Shown here: one piece after another, positions 21,261 to 34,099 of the stretch
How the letters are laid out: each line of letters opens with the position of its first letter
How positions within the stretch are numbered: the first letter of the stretch is position 1
From: Bromus sterilis
Lineage: Eukaryota > Streptophyta > Magnoliopsida > Poales > Poaceae
Reading direction: 5' to 3'
DNA length: 64,000 nt
Assembly (NCBI GenBank): GCA_950022295.1
Contig: OX465595.1
Coordinates: 226,699,770 to 226,763,769 of the forward strand
Made by a program: the position numbers and the translations under genes
The notes under the pieces: model-generated
Told to the model about the DNA's origin: nothing
Seen by the model: only the letters and a program-made list of their open reading frames with translations
The model's database searches: none

Positions 21261-22147
21261 TCACTTTCGAATATCCAGAAGGACGCAACCTAGCTTTGTG
21301 AAAGGCCTTGGGTCTTGACCCTGCCAATATCGGCGAGTGTCGGCGGATTCACGGGACTGTGGCCCCATGTAGAACATGCCATCCTTCTCACCGACATCTT
21401 TCATGATGATCGTCACGAGCGAATTTTGGATGCGGTAGAATTCAAGTATGAGAGCATCATCCTTCGTGCTTGCTAGGTTATTCTCCCAATCGATGACATG
21501 TCTATGGAATCCAGTTTTCATTCTAAGAATTTGTTGATCCCCTTTGAACTCATTCATATGATGGATGAGATAGAATTCATCCTTCTCACTTGTTGTCGGT
21601 TGCTGGAGGCAGTAGAAGTTGGTATTATGGCCGAAACATGCAACGCCTTGTCTCTTTTTGCGGGTTCTGATGTAGCCACCCTTGTTTGCGAAGGTGAAGA
21701 GAGATCTATCGAGAACTTTTTTGATGTGGGCATAGTCTTTCTTCTCCTTGTTCTTGGTTGAGTCCAAATAGAATGCATGGGATACTTGCGGGAATAATAC
21801 GATAAGGATGCAATTCCCACTGCGTAAAAATAAGTTAACAACAAATTAACATCCATATGCGTACGTGCAAAGTAATTGTTGGATGCGTTAATAAAGTGTC
21901 TTATGAATCACTTACATGGGATGATATAGCAGAAGAATAATCTCCTTGTCCTTACTGTCCAACATGAATTTTGTGATGTACTGCTCAGCTTCCTTGCGTT
22001 CCTCGTCCCCAGATTCAAGAAGCTCTCAGACATGTAGTTTGGGTCTGCTACCGCTATTTGTGAGAGTTCCTCCTTCTTCACCAGGTAGTTCATATGTAGC
22101 GCATAAAGGCGGACGAAGGTAAAATCGACCCGTCTCATGTGTAACAT
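21261..22147 (-). pseudogene. Ulp1-like (C48 peptidase fold) ORF of the CACTA, apparently inactive
   Basis: The upstream exon (22,147-about 21,920) gives DFTFVRLYALHMNYLVKKEE, VADPNYMSESFL and, after a frame change, a stretch ending LLLYHP. A GTAAGT donor and a CAG acceptor (about 21,829) join it to IGNCILIVLFPQVSHAFYLD, STKNKEKKDYAHIKKVLD, FANKGG and, further on, NFYCLQQP and EFYLIHHM. This is the C48 layout seen in many grass transposon ORFs: YLDS holds the acidic residue, but the usual His before the hydrophobic strand is replaced (GNC) and the usual DCG before YV is replaced by EKDE. Minor frame damage in the first exon is visible. Confidence 0.6.
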
Positions 22148-22159
22148 CTCGAAGATGTA

Positions 22160-24652
22160 ATCAAACTGAAGAAATATAAAGTCAGCGGGCTAATATGGTT
22201 GAATTCTAAGCCTGAGGGCACCTTAACCGCGTAAAGCGGGTATCCTACTGTGCCAGTAGGGGCTCAAAGAAGATTTAGCTCCGTAGACAAGACATGGCCA
22301 TGCAGTCTCCTAATCTCCGACATTAAGCCCTTGAGTGCATTCACCGGTAGCATCGGCCTACCCTCTATATGGAGCACCGGCGCATCACGAACCGGTAAAT
22401 TGTCGTTAACCCGGGTCACTGGTGGCGGCTAGCTCATGGAAGCAGCATTACCGTCTTTCTTCCCTCCCTTCCTATGCTTCGTCTTCTTCTTTGTCTCAGA
22501 CCCAGGTTGTGTTTCAGCAAAACCCGCACGGGTGCCCGTTAGTATTGTGTTCGGGCTTAGTATGTTTGGTGGCTGCTCGGCTGCTTTGTCCTGGGCATCA
22601 GGAGGCGTGTCCTTAAGGGAGCATTTTCCGAAAAAGACTTCTTGCACTGAAGGCTAGCATGTTCCTTCTGGGTTTGGTCGGGCATTTCGGGCATTTCATC
22701 AATATCCATATCCTCAAGGTTGAGCTCAAAATCATCATCAGGTTGAGCGTCATCATAGGTATGGTTGAGGTTGAGGTATTGGTCAGGGTTCGCATCCTCC
22801 ATGTTATCAGGTGATGGATCCACGGGGGCGGCATGGTGAGCCACCGGGACTGTTGAACCTCCTTCACGTCCGCTGCTATGATCCCCCAAGCCAAAGGATG
22901 GGAACTGCATAGGTGGAGTAAAAGTGGCATTACCTTGGGTCGGCGTCGCACCGGCAGGCTCCACGCGGATAAGCATATTTGGCCACAATATCACCCAACC
23001 CTTGGATCCTCCAAGATCGTCCGGTCGTACTTCTCCCGTACCAGGAACGGGAAGAGGCAACTTAGATTACTCGTTTGATAGAAAAGGAGCCACCATAACT
23101 TTGAAGACGTCGTCGGGAATGGGAGTGTGGTGGAAGACCCAGTCCAATGGATTCATGAGTGAAGCCTTCGCAACATCCACTACCTGGCCGTCGAGGTTCA
23201 ATAGGAGGGTGCATGGAGTATCGTTGCCCTGTGAAGACATGTGCGGCGTCAGAGATCGAATGTCAAAGAAATGGAAGATTAAATATGTTGATGAGCGCGA
23301 GAGCATAGTTACCTTGATAACTTCGAGATCAGCTAATGGGGAAGGCCAGTGGGGCATGCCAGAGCCGCAGGAGGGGCTGCTATGAGCGACATTGGATGGT
23401 GCGACGAATTCGTGACCGGTTGCATGTGCGGGTGCGAAGCCGGTGTTCGCCGAGTTACTCCCGATGAAGCTAGGAAGGGGAAAATGATCCGCGTTGGGAT
23501 TTTCTTTCGTCCACATCTGCATAGCTGGCACCAAGGCAGAAAAATGAGATTTAAGCTCTTCCCTGACCTCTTCTCTCGTTGTATATACGGCTGTCGCGAC
23601 CAGGTTAGCCTTGTTTTGTTCCGCCTCAGCCTTGGCCTCTTATCTGGCCTTCCGTGTGGCTTCCTCGACCGCATTGTGCACAACTCAAGGGTGACTGTGT
23701 TGAGCCTTCTTCTCTGCTTACGTGTATCCTTATCCTCCTTGTAGTATTAGTTCCAGGAGGCCCCGACTCCGGCGCTAGCTACACGTCCATACTTCGGCGG
23801 GTCGTACAAGGGATTTCCCTTCACTTTGTTCAACGCCTGGTTGAAATGGGTGTCCCCTGCGTACTTCAACGTCTGAGATGATGACTCGCTTTCTAATGCA
23901 AGCCGTATACGCTCCCTCTACAAAAAGATCGACGTGAACCGTTAGCGACTTGATCATTAGAAGCTAATTAAGGTGGTAAATACAAAAATTACCATTTCTT
24001 TCATGACACTCAGCGTAGGGGTGTCCATGGTCCATTCCACGGTTATCGGGTCTCGTGTGTACCGGGCCCTAAAGTAGTCAAGTGCGAGTGGATCCTCGAC
24101 ATCCTCCCCGGGGTCTGGCTCCCGTGGACCTTCCGGACGTGTCGTGTCCTCCTTATTCCACACTCGCATCTTCCCGGTGTAACCATGGCTTCTGAGGCGT
24201 GGGATCCCGACGATCTTCTTCTGAAGAAGCTTGAAATATTCCGACCTCGCATGGGTTTCAGGGTCTTCGCAATGAGCCTTGAATTTTCCTTAGTCTTCTT
24301 CCTTTATAGACGGAAAGTGACCCTTGATCGTCTCGTACGATGAACCTTCTTTAGCAATCTCTACTTTCACCATATGTTTCCAGTTGCTCAAGGCTTTGCT
24401 ACACTTCTTGAGGGCTTTTGCATTTATCCCCTGCATACTATCATATTTCCATGGAAGGACTGCTTCATTCTGGCCGGGAACTTGAATCTCCCATGAATCT
24501 TCTCTAGGAGGTGGTTCTCCAAAGCTCCTCCGGGTACTTCTCTAATGTTTGTTTGGTTGATATTGACGGTCTCGCGAAGGATGCACGACACGTCATTTTC
24601 GTAGCATGCCGATACTTCCGGTGGACTTATGATGTCGAAGGTGCCAGGGTGA
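22160..24652 (-). pseudogene. CACTA ORF2, Transposase_24 (Ptta/En/Spm) type, main part
   Basis: Reading leftward from 24,652: SPPEVSACYENDVSCILRET, LPWKYDSMQGINAKALKKCS, KGHFPSIKEED with a TAA, then HCEDPETHARSEYFKLLQKK, RSHGYTGKMRVWNKED, GEDVEDPLALDYFRARYTRD; after a gap RERIRLALESESSSQTLKY, NPLYDPPKYGRVASAGVGAS; after a frameshift SHFSALVPAMQMWTKENP; and 23,250-23,067 PCTLLLNLDGQVVDVAKASL, VFHHTPIPDDVFKV. These are the hallmarks of plant Ptta/En/Spm proteins (ORF2 of CACTA elements), thought to bind the subterminal repeats and assist TNP2. An Asp/Glu-rich segment follows at 22,760-22,690. Several introns, one stop and at least one frameshift; interrupted upstream by the solo LTR. Confidence 0.7.
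24648..24652. repeat. Target-site duplication, left copy (GGTGA)
   Basis: Five bases before the solo LTR; the partner at 28,928-28,932 is GGTGC, one mismatch. Removing the LTR and one copy restores continuous ORF2 sequence. Confidence 0.7.
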
Positions 24653-27600
24653 TGTAAGGCCCGATATGCGGTACTGTTCCAGATCTAGATGTTTCCATCC
24701 AGATCCGGGGACGAAGCACATATCGGTCCCACCGCGACATAGGACGAAGTCATATGCCCCGGATTTCCAACATGATATCACAACATTACAGATACAAGGA
24801 TACAATATCTCATACAATAGGCATACAACTGCCTCAAATACAATACAACATCGGAAGATACATGTCTCAGTACATACTACAATCAAAAGCCTACTGGCAA
24901 AGAGAAAAACATCGATCCCATAACCACACGGGTCCAGGCCCTCCGCCGGGATCCGCCTAACTAGTCGTCGTCGAGTCTCCACGTGAAACGTCGATCACCA
25001 TACCTGTTGTCGATCAAGAACCCTGAAAAGAGTTCGGGGGTAATATCATGAGTACAGAGGTACTCAGCATCCAACTATAGTGTTCAACTGACCCAGCAAG
25101 GACTTCATCACTCGTCATTCTAGGACAACTAGTAGTTTACGGTAAGGAAGGGGTAAGTGGTGAGGTTGCTGCCGCACTAGCATTTATGAAGTGGCTAACG
25201 AACTAGAGAGTAAGATAAGAAGCCAAGCATTCGATGAGGAATCACCTCCAACAAGTCTTGCTGTCAACTACTTACGCAAACATAACACCTATCCTATCCT
25301 TGTCCTCCTCTTCGCATCCCCACGAAGAAGAAGCAGTCAAGGCACACACACATTGATCAAATTATATTAAGATTATCTCAGTTGTTGTTGTCTATGAACA
25401 AGGAGTAGGTCTCAAGTCGTCCATAACCGTGGACACGTTTTCTCGAAAAGATTTAACCCTGCAGGGGTGTACCAGCTGCCCATTACGAGGCTCCGCACGC
25501 ACGCCCATCTCTCTCAGTTTCTACCCATCACAGGCAACCATTTTATGATTTAGTTTCAAGAGATCCGAAACGACAGGTCCCTCTGACTAACAACTAACAA
25601 ATTCGGGTGGCGACACCCAACTCAAAAGCCGGCCGCGCTCTCGAATCGGTCTCTATCGTCTGTCGCAGGTTTGGATAGCCGGTTAATCACACATGGAAAA
25701 CCGGGTCCTCCGCTGAACAAGGTGGGCCAGCAAGGGAACTATGTCCTCACTGGTCCGGGTTTAAAAACTACTGGCAGCTGGCCATCACACACACGGTTTC
25801 AAATGGTAAATCAGCTTGGGCGACCACTAGAAATGTTTGAAGCTAGGTAGGTAAGAAAAGGGGACCCCATAAAATGCCACACACGGTTAGGCACGCTCAG
25901 TCTTAAAACCAATACCCAGAACTCGGATCCTAGGTGACTCGAATGGAACAAAGCGTCGGGGCGGGATAGCCTAGACCTTCCATCCTTCGTCGAATATAGT
26001 CAACATTATAATAATCATATCATCCACAATAATATAATAATGTGGTATCCCAAAACCAAGGAGTAACAGGGTAACATCGTAGCATCCTAAGCATGCATAC
26101 TAAGTAGGGGCTGAGCAACGAGCAATAGTAACATAGCAGTACAAGGTTTGCTGGGAAGGGACATGGTTGTATCGTTTTGAAAGAGGCTGTAAACATGTGG
26201 TAGGATCAAACATCGAACCTAACCTAGACTAGCATGAAAACCTCTGGTTGAAATAGAATGGATCATAAGTAATGTATAGTCCTTTCCTATTGATAAGTCG
26301 GGTTCCGAAGGTGTAGTTGATCGCAAGCTCGCATCGTCTCTGAAGGGTACCCGCAGAAGCACACAAGAGGGTAAACACTGGAAAGCAATCAACGAGCAAG
26401 CACTCTATTACTACGAAGCAAACACGAGAAATCATCAACAAGAAGGCAACACGAGACATCGCACCTACCGTCGAGCGCGGTTACTAACAGGTTAAGTGGA
26501 GTACTCGTCACACACGACGATACCGCACATTTACAAGGGTTCAAGTTGTTTAGCTATATGTGACCAAAAAAGGTTGTTAACATGGCAACTCAAGCAAGCA
26601 TGGCATAGCACACAAACATGTCAAGAGGTGAAGCATAAAATAAACTATCTATGCTAGACAATTTAAGTGAGGCACAATCCTAAACATGGCATAACACTAA
26701 GTACCCCACGACAATTAAAAGATTTGGTACTGTTCTTACCTAAACCATATTTTAGTCTGGTTAACAACAACAATCAATAGCATAAACACAAATTACACGA
26801 GAAACTAATCAAGTTACATATAAGGCACACACCAAACGGAGTTACGGTTAAAAAGATACAAGCAAAACAAGTTATGGGCACAATCTGCCAACATCACGAA
26901 GCACACTTTAGAACAATGCATAAATAGGATAATCAATGCAAACATGCTCACAAATGATATGGAACTAAATTAGACATGACAGGGAAGGCATGGCAAAAAG
27001 AATAATGCAAATAGGAATCATAGATCAAAAGATATTAAGCATGCAACATGGCATCAGAATGTTACAGACTTAGAGAAAAACAGAGGTGGCTGTCAAAAAC
27101 AGCAGGATAGTAACTTTGGAGCTAAAAATATATATGACCAGAAAGCATATCATGACAATGCAATATATATAATGTAAGTAGACATGATGCTTAACAATAT
27201 GCAATTGGAATCACTCAATTCCGATAAACGGTTGCGACGCAACCGTCACCCGAAGTTGCGACAAATTAACAGTTTTCAGCACAACAACACATTAACATCA
27301 GGGTCACCACTTTGGAGCAAGATTTAATATAGCTAGAGCACACAAATATGACAAGTTAAAGCATGGAAATGAATTACACATGATGCTTAACACATAGGAA
27401 AAATAATCAATGCAATAGGCCTCATGGATGTGTCACAATCATCACCCAAAGTTTGAACAAAATAACAGCAGCAGTAGTTAACAGCAGGTTTAGCAACTTA
27501 ACGATCTGGTGCCCTGTTCAACAAAAAAATACATATTCAAGATGACCTCAAAATAAATAACTTCCTAAAGATGAACTCTAGAGCACACAAAGCACAACCA

Positions 27601-28927
27601 AACAAAAAAAAGAATCACTTCATTCGGAGCTACGAGTCAACGGGAAATTGATTTGCAAAACGGGACCAGCAGAACAAATAATAAAGACTTAGCAAAATTC
27701 ACAGGTTTCTCAGGAAAAAAAGCAAAAGGGGCCTCACCCAATTGGGCCTGGCCCAAGTTGCCGCGGGTGCGTGGGCTGGCGGCTGGGCCACGCTGCCTGC
27801 TGGATCTGGGCCGCCTGGGCCGGGCCTGCTTGGGTCGCGGGGTGCTGGGCCGGCCCAAGTAGGGCGGCGGTTCGTGGCCGTCCTGGCTAGTGGTGGAGGG
27901 AGCCGCTGTGCCCATCGCAGAGGACGGCGGCGCCGGCGTGGCTGGCTCTCGCCGGCCAGGGGGCGAGCGGATCCAGGCGCGGGCGGAGGAGGCAGACGAC
28001 GCGCCGCTCGGGCCCACACGGACCTCGCCGGATCCGGCGACGGTGAGGTGTCCGGTGGAGGCGGCCGAGCTCGGCTTGCTCTCGAGCGTGCCCATGGAGT
28101 TGCGGAGGCGCCGGTGTCCCTGCGAGGAGGATGAGAGGGAAAGTGAGAGGAGGAGAGGGTGGAGGAGAGAGAGAAGGGAGGTGGCCGGGCGCGGCGGCTG
28201 CTGGACGTCGGCGGCTGGCCGGAGGGAGGTGGCGGCAGCGACCCCGCAGGCGTGGAGGTGGCTCAGGTGGAGGAGAGGAGATGGCTAGGGCGATGTGGCA
28301 GCTTCGTGGCCGTCAGATCGGGCCATATGAAGGTCTAGATCTCATGGGCTAGCAAAAGGACGAAAATGTAGGTATTTTTGGGGAAAAGTGGAGGGGGTGG
28401 CTACAATTTTGTGGCTAGGGAAACCTTAGAAAGATGTGGGAGTGGGGTGGTCTTTATATAGCCCAGGCGGCTGGCAGTTTGCAAAAACATCCCCTGTTTT
28501 TCTCTCGCGCGCGCGATGCTCACGTTTCTGACCGCCGGGGGTCCACAGGACCTCCGATTCTGGTAAAACTTTGAACTGCGCGATCAGCGCGTCGAGCCGG
28601 CGGCGTTCACCTCGCGTTGGAACCGTTCCAAGAACACTTCCCGGCGCGCTATAAAAATATCCCGTTTAATTATTAAACATGGTTTTTCGTTCCGTTGGCT
28701 ACGGCGGGTCTCGTGCAGTTTTCACAACGTGATCGGGTGAAACCCGGTGTCGCAAATGTCGAGTGTCAGGGTGGCAAGGGTTGGTCTCCGTCCGGTACGA
28801 GATAAGAGGGGGGAAAATAATCGCCGATCGACAAATCGGGGATGCAAACACCGCAAACAAATCACACAATCAAACAATTCACACCGAAAACGAAATTCTT
28901 AATTTTTGTGAAATCTGGGATGTTATA
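24653..28927 (-). mobile_element. Solo giant LTR (TGTAAC family) inside CACTA ORF2
   Basis: 4,275 bases from TGTAAGGCCCG to GGATGTTATA with complete ends, a near-perfect 5-base target duplication, and no PBS or internal DNA on either side: a solo LTR left by LTR-LTR recombination. In sense (minus) it shows a TATA-like CTATATAAA at 28,452-28,461, a GC-rich leader, a GGTGAG donor-like site at 27,732-27,737 and an acceptor-like CTTTTCAGGG at 25,021-25,030. It is longer than the other copies, mainly in the AT-rich part (26,800-27,650). Confidence 0.85.
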
Positions 28928-29249
28928 GGTGCACCTCGTGGACATCAAGTCTTTCGACGCGGAGCTTGTTTGGGGGCTGGGGTTTCTGCCTCCTCTTGGT
29001 CCTAGCACCATCCATGGTCTAGTTGGCACCATCCGTGGTCTGGTTGGCACCATCTGTGATCTGGTTGGAACCATCTGTGTCGGTGGTCTCAGTGTTGCCC
29101 CCCTCTAAGTTGTCGCTGTCAGCAGCACGCTCTATGATCCGAAGGGGTTGTTGGGCTTGCGGCCCGGAGTCCTAACTAGTTATATAGTCGAAAAATGCTT
29201 GATGTTGTTCATGTTGCTTAATAGGTCCGACTTCGTCGTCATTTGCCAT
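28928..29249 (-). pseudogene. CACTA ORF2, N-terminal part
   Basis: From Met 29,249 the minus strand reads MANDDEVGPIKQHEQHQAFF, an in-frame TAG, DSGPQAQQPLRIIERAADSD and a short Gly-Ala-Asn-Gln-Thr repeat (four units, 29,084-28,998) before a basic stretch. The reading continues on the other side of the solo LTR at 24,652. The N-terminal Met is preceded by a leader similar to that of TNP2. Confidence 0.6.
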
Positions 29250-30318
29250 GTTTCCTATAGGATTCAATTCAATTGTAGAAACAAATGATAAAGTAATAAT
29301 GAAAACGGCCTATGTTTTGCCGGAAGGTCGTTTAATTCCCATTGCGGCAAATCTCGGGTACTCGATATGTCCTACTTTTCTAGCACAAGTCATGCCGAAA
29401 TCCACGAAAATTTTCGGCATGACCTTTGCTAAAAAATGGACATAGCGAGCGCCTGGCATTTGCCGAAATGGAAATTAATCAACATTCCAGCAAAACATAC
29501 GCCAGTCGGATCCCTGCAAACATAATTTTTGTAATGGCACAAAGGACAAAACACAATGATGCTGCTCCTCATTTGGTAAAAACAAATATTATGTTGCTCC
29601 TCATTTGGTATTAACAAATAAGAACACATACATAAACTAAAGCATATATAGAACCAAAGAACTTGTTTTCTATATAGCACAAAAATTAAATGAAGCAAAT
29701 ATTATGTCTTCTATGGACAGATGCTATATATGTTTGATCTTTGCCCTAATTTGCTTAATTAAAATTCTAAGTACAAATTTTAATTGCTAATTCAACATAG
29801 CAGTGAACAAATTTTCTAATAAGAACAGATGTTGCACTAATTCACTAGATGCTAATTCAATCACCCATTTTATATAACTAACAACAAACAATTTGTGTTC
29901 TAATTTGCAATTTTTCTAGTGAAACTAAAAATTTGGTTTTATACAAACAAAATTTGCTCCAATTTGAAAGGGGGAGGAAAGGGACCAGCGGATCTTAGCT
30001 CAAGCGGCAGGGCTAGTAGGGCTGGCGGCGAGGTCGATACCAAGCAGGGCGGTGGCTGGCAGCGGCGATGCCCGATGGTTGGCGGCGGCGACGCCCTAGG
30101 GTTGCTGGAGGCCGGCGTCGAGGGTGAGGACGAGCGGCGTCGAGGGGGCGATGGCGATGGCAAGGAGGAGCAGCGTCGAGGGTGCGGCGGCGAGGAGGAG
30201 CGGCGTCGACGACGACGGTGGTGTGAGTAAGAGTGGTGTTAGTGAGTGAGTGCGGCCACGGGAAGGGTGAACATTATTTGTACCGGTACAACATTATTTA
30301 TAGCGCGGGCTCGAAACA
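29250..30318 (-). promoter_or_regulatory. Leader and probable promoter of CACTA ORF2
   Basis: Non-coding. 29,395-29,515 resembles 37,437-37,510 upstream of TNP2 (GGCATGACC, AAATGGACATA, CATTCCAGCAAAACATA). Next to the LTR boundary, minus-strand CCCGCGCTATAAATAATG (30,292-30,309) combines a TATA-like box with the CCCGCGCTG subterminal word (compare 20,382-20,398). A GC-rich leader lies at 29,960-30,235 and an AT-rich stretch, possibly an intron, between. Confidence 0.45.
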
Positions 30319-33300
30319 TGTAACAGCCTAGATTTCACAAAAATTAAAATTTTTGTTTTAGGTGTGAATTGTTTGATTGTCTGATTTGTTTGCGCTGTTT
30401 GCATCCCCGATTTATCGATCAGCGATTATTTTCCCCCTCTTATCTCGTACCGGACAAAGACCGACCCTTCCCACCCTGACACTCGACCTTTGCGACACCG
30501 GGTTTCACCCGATTACCGTCGCGAAAACCGCTCGAAACCAGCCGTAGGAAATGGAACGAAAAACCCCGTTTAATAATTAAATGGGTTATTTTTATAGCGC
30601 GCTGGAAATTGTTCTCAGAACGGTTCCAGCGCGAGGTGAACGCCGCCGGCTCGACGCACTGATCGCGCAGTTCGAATTTTACCCGAATCGGAGGTCCTGC
30701 AGATCCACGACGGTCAGAAACGTAAACACCGCGCGCGCGAGAGAAAAACCGGGGATGTTTTTCCAAACTTCCAGCCACCTGGGCTATATAAAGACCACCA
30801 CACTCCCACCCCCCTTCTAGGGTTTCCCCTAAGCCAAAATTGCAGCCACCCCCTCACAATTGCCCCAAAAGTACCTAATTTTCGTCCTTTTGCTAGCCCA
30901 TCAGATCTGGACCGTCAGATCGCCCGATCTGACGGCCAGGAAGCCGCCATGTCACCAGTTGGGGTTCCCCAGCCATCCCGCACCCAAGCTCCTCCCATGG
31001 CCGAGCCTCCCACCGCCTGCACATGGAGGCCGCCGCCGCCATCCGCCGACGAGACCCCGGCCGCCAGCACCCCGCAAGTCCACCCCTCGCGCGCCCTGCA
31101 TCTCCCTCTCCTCTCCCTCCCTAACCTCCTCTCTCTCTCTCTGTGTTCGCGAGGAGATGCCATTGATGGCCTTCGAAGCTCGCGCCGACCTGGAACCTCA
31201 CCGCGCCGCCACGGGACTTAGCCGACGGCGGCCCCAGCGACCGGATCCGGCAGATCCGCGCTGCCCTCCTGGGACCCATGCGTCCCCGCCATCGGACCTT
31301 GCCAGAGGATACCGCCGGCGCCACCAGTTCCTGTCGGGAACGACGAGCACACCTGCCCGCCCCGCTCGCCTGGCGAGCTCGCCCGTGTGGGCCCAGCAAC
31401 CGCGCCCCTCGGCCCAGCTCCCTGACGGCCCAGTGCATCCAAGCAGCCTCCTTCGCCTGTGGGCGAGAAGCCGCTATCCGCCGCCCACTGCTCACGGGCC
31501 AGGCCCAGCTCGGTGAGTATAGCGCCCCTGCCCCTTTTTTCTATTTTTTCCTCTTTTTTCTTTTCTTGCTGAAGTTGGGCCGGCCTATGGCAATGTGAAT
31601 CTCGTGTGCACAACTTCGTAAATCTCGCCCACCCTGCTTAGACCCAGTTGCAGTAGCTTTCGGCCCGTTAAATGTTTAATTATTTTCTGGGCTTAATAAA
31701 ATTGGCAGATTGTATTATTTTCTTGCGGTAGCTATATCTTTTAAACCGTAGCTCGGATCGCGACGCGTTAAACATGAAACTTGCTTAGTTTTTCGTGTAG
31801 TTTAATAAAATGTGTTCTTTTGCCATGTTTGACTTTTTTACATGTTGTTTGACTGCTAATTACACTCTTTTCCACCGTAAATTGTTTCCTTAATAACTTT
31901 TTAACCGTTGCTCTGTTTAAAATGTTCCTTATATGTAACTTGACTAGAATTGTGTGTAGATCATATTTATGTTGCTCTTGCTTGCTAATAAAATAATAAA
32001 ATTATGTTTAGGGATAAACAGTACCAAATGCAATAAATATCGTGGGGTCTGTAATAGTTGCCATGTTTAGGTTGTGCCTCACTTAAATTGACTAGCATAG
32101 GTAGTTTACCTTATGCTTCACCTTTTGTCATGCTTGTGTGCTATGCCATGCTTGAGTGACATGCCATGTTAACAAATTTTCTCATATTGTGTAGCTAAAC
32201 AACTTGAACCTTTCTAAACGTGCGGTATCGTCGTGTGTGATGAGTACTCCACTTAACCTATTAGTAACCGCTCTCGACGGTAGGTGCGATGCCTCGTGTT
32301 GCCCTCTTGTTGATGCTTGCTCGTGTTTGCTTCGTAGTAATAGATGCTTGCTCGTTGATTGCTTTCCAGTGTTTGTCGTCTTGTGTGCTTCCGCGGGTAC
32401 CTTCGGAGACGATGCGAGCTTGCGATCAACTACACCTTCGGAACCCGACTTATCAACAGGCAAGGACTATACATTACTTATGATCCATTCTATTTCAACC
32501 AGCGGTTTGCATGCTAGTCTAGGATAGGTTCGATGTTTGATCCTACCACATGTTTAGAGCCTCTTTCAAACCAATACAACCATGTCCCCTCCCAGCAAAC
32601 CTTCTACTGCTATGTTACTATTGCTCGTTGCTCAGCCCCTGCTTAGTATGCATGCTTAGGATGCTACGTTGTTACCCTGTTACTCCTTGGTTTGGGATAT
32701 CACAATATTATATTGTTGTGGGTGATATGATTATTATAAATGTTGACTATATTCGATGAAGGATGTAAGGTCTAGGCTATCCCGCCCCGACACTTTGTTC
32801 CATTCGAGTCACCTAGGACTCTAGTTCCGGGTATTGGTTTTAAGACTGAGCGTGCCTAATCGTGTGTGGGATTTTATGGGTCCCCTCTTCTTACCTACCT
32901 AGCTTCAAACATTTCTAGTGGTGGCCCAAGCTGATTTTACCATTTGAGAAACCGTGTGCGTAACTGGTCTGCATCCAGTGGATTAAAAATAAACCGGGCC
33001 AGTGGGATGGTATATCCTGTTGGTCCACACCTGGAAGCTAGGGAGCCTGCCCGGGCGAGGGTAGGTTATCCCGACCTCGTCCAGACGGTAGAGACCGATT
33101 CGAGAGCACGATCGGCTTTTGAGTTGGATGTAGACTCACCGGGGGCCACCCAGATTTGTGCGTTGCTAGTTAGAGGGACCTGTTGTACCAGATCTCTCGG
33201 AACAACTCTTCAGTGAGTGTATTTAACGGGCCTGACTGAGAGAGATGGACGTGCGTGCGGAGCTTTGTAATGGGCAGTTGGTACACCCCTCCAGGGTTAA

Positions 33301-34099
33301 ATCTTTTCGAGAAGTCGTGTCCACGGTTATAGACGACTTGAGACCTACTCCTTGTTCATAGACAACAATAACTGAGATAACCCTAACAACTTGATCAACG
33401 TGTGTGTGCCTTGACTGCTTCTTCTTCGTCGGGATGCGAAGAGGAGGACAAGGATAGGATAGGTGTTATGTTTTCGTAAGTAGCTGATAGCAAGACTTGT
33501 TGGAGGCGATTCCTCATCGAATGCTTGGCTTCTTATCTTACTCTCTAGATCCCCATCCACTTCATAAATGCTAGTGCGGCAGCAACCTCACCACTTACCC
33601 CATCCTTACCGTAAACTACTAGTTGTCCTAGAATGACGAGTGATAAAGTGCTTGTTGGGTCAGTTGACCACTACAGTTGGATGCTAAGTACTTCTATACT
33701 CAAGATACTACCCCCAAACTCTTTTCAGGGTTCTTGATCGACAACAGGTATGGTGATCGACGTTTCACGTGGAAACTCGACAACGACTAGTTAGGAGGAT
33801 CACTGCGGAAGGCCTGGACCCGTGTGGTTATGGGGATCGATGTTTTTTCGCTTTGCCAGTAGGCATTTGATTGTAGTCTGTACTCAGACATGTGTCTTCC
33901 GATGTTGTATTGTATTAAGGCAGTTGCATGCCGATTGTATGAGATGTTGTATCCTTGTATCTGTAATGTTGTGATATCATGTTGGAAATCCGGGGCATAT
34001 GACTTCGTCATATGTCGCGGTGGGACCGATATGTGCTTCGTCCCCGGATCTGGATGGAAACATCTAGATCTGGAACAATACCGCATATCGGGCCTTACA
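30319..34099 (+). repeat. 5' LTR of giant-LTR copy 2
   Basis: 3,781 bases, TGTAACAGCC to GGGCCTTACA. U3 ends in a TATA box (CTATATAAAG, 30,784-30,793). A GC-rich leader (30,940-31,510) ends at CTCGGTGAGT (donor-like, 31,510-31,519), AT-rich DNA follows, and CTTTTCAGGG at 33,721-33,730 is acceptor-like. The region 33,281-33,366 is shared with a different LTR family (51,491-51,582). Confidence 0.85.

Noticed and set aside
29248..29445. Possible plastid-derived insert around the plus-strand 65-residue ORF
   Set aside because: The sequence matches the TNP2 leader region at 37.4 kb in part and behaves as CACTA leader; no plastid gene was recognised.
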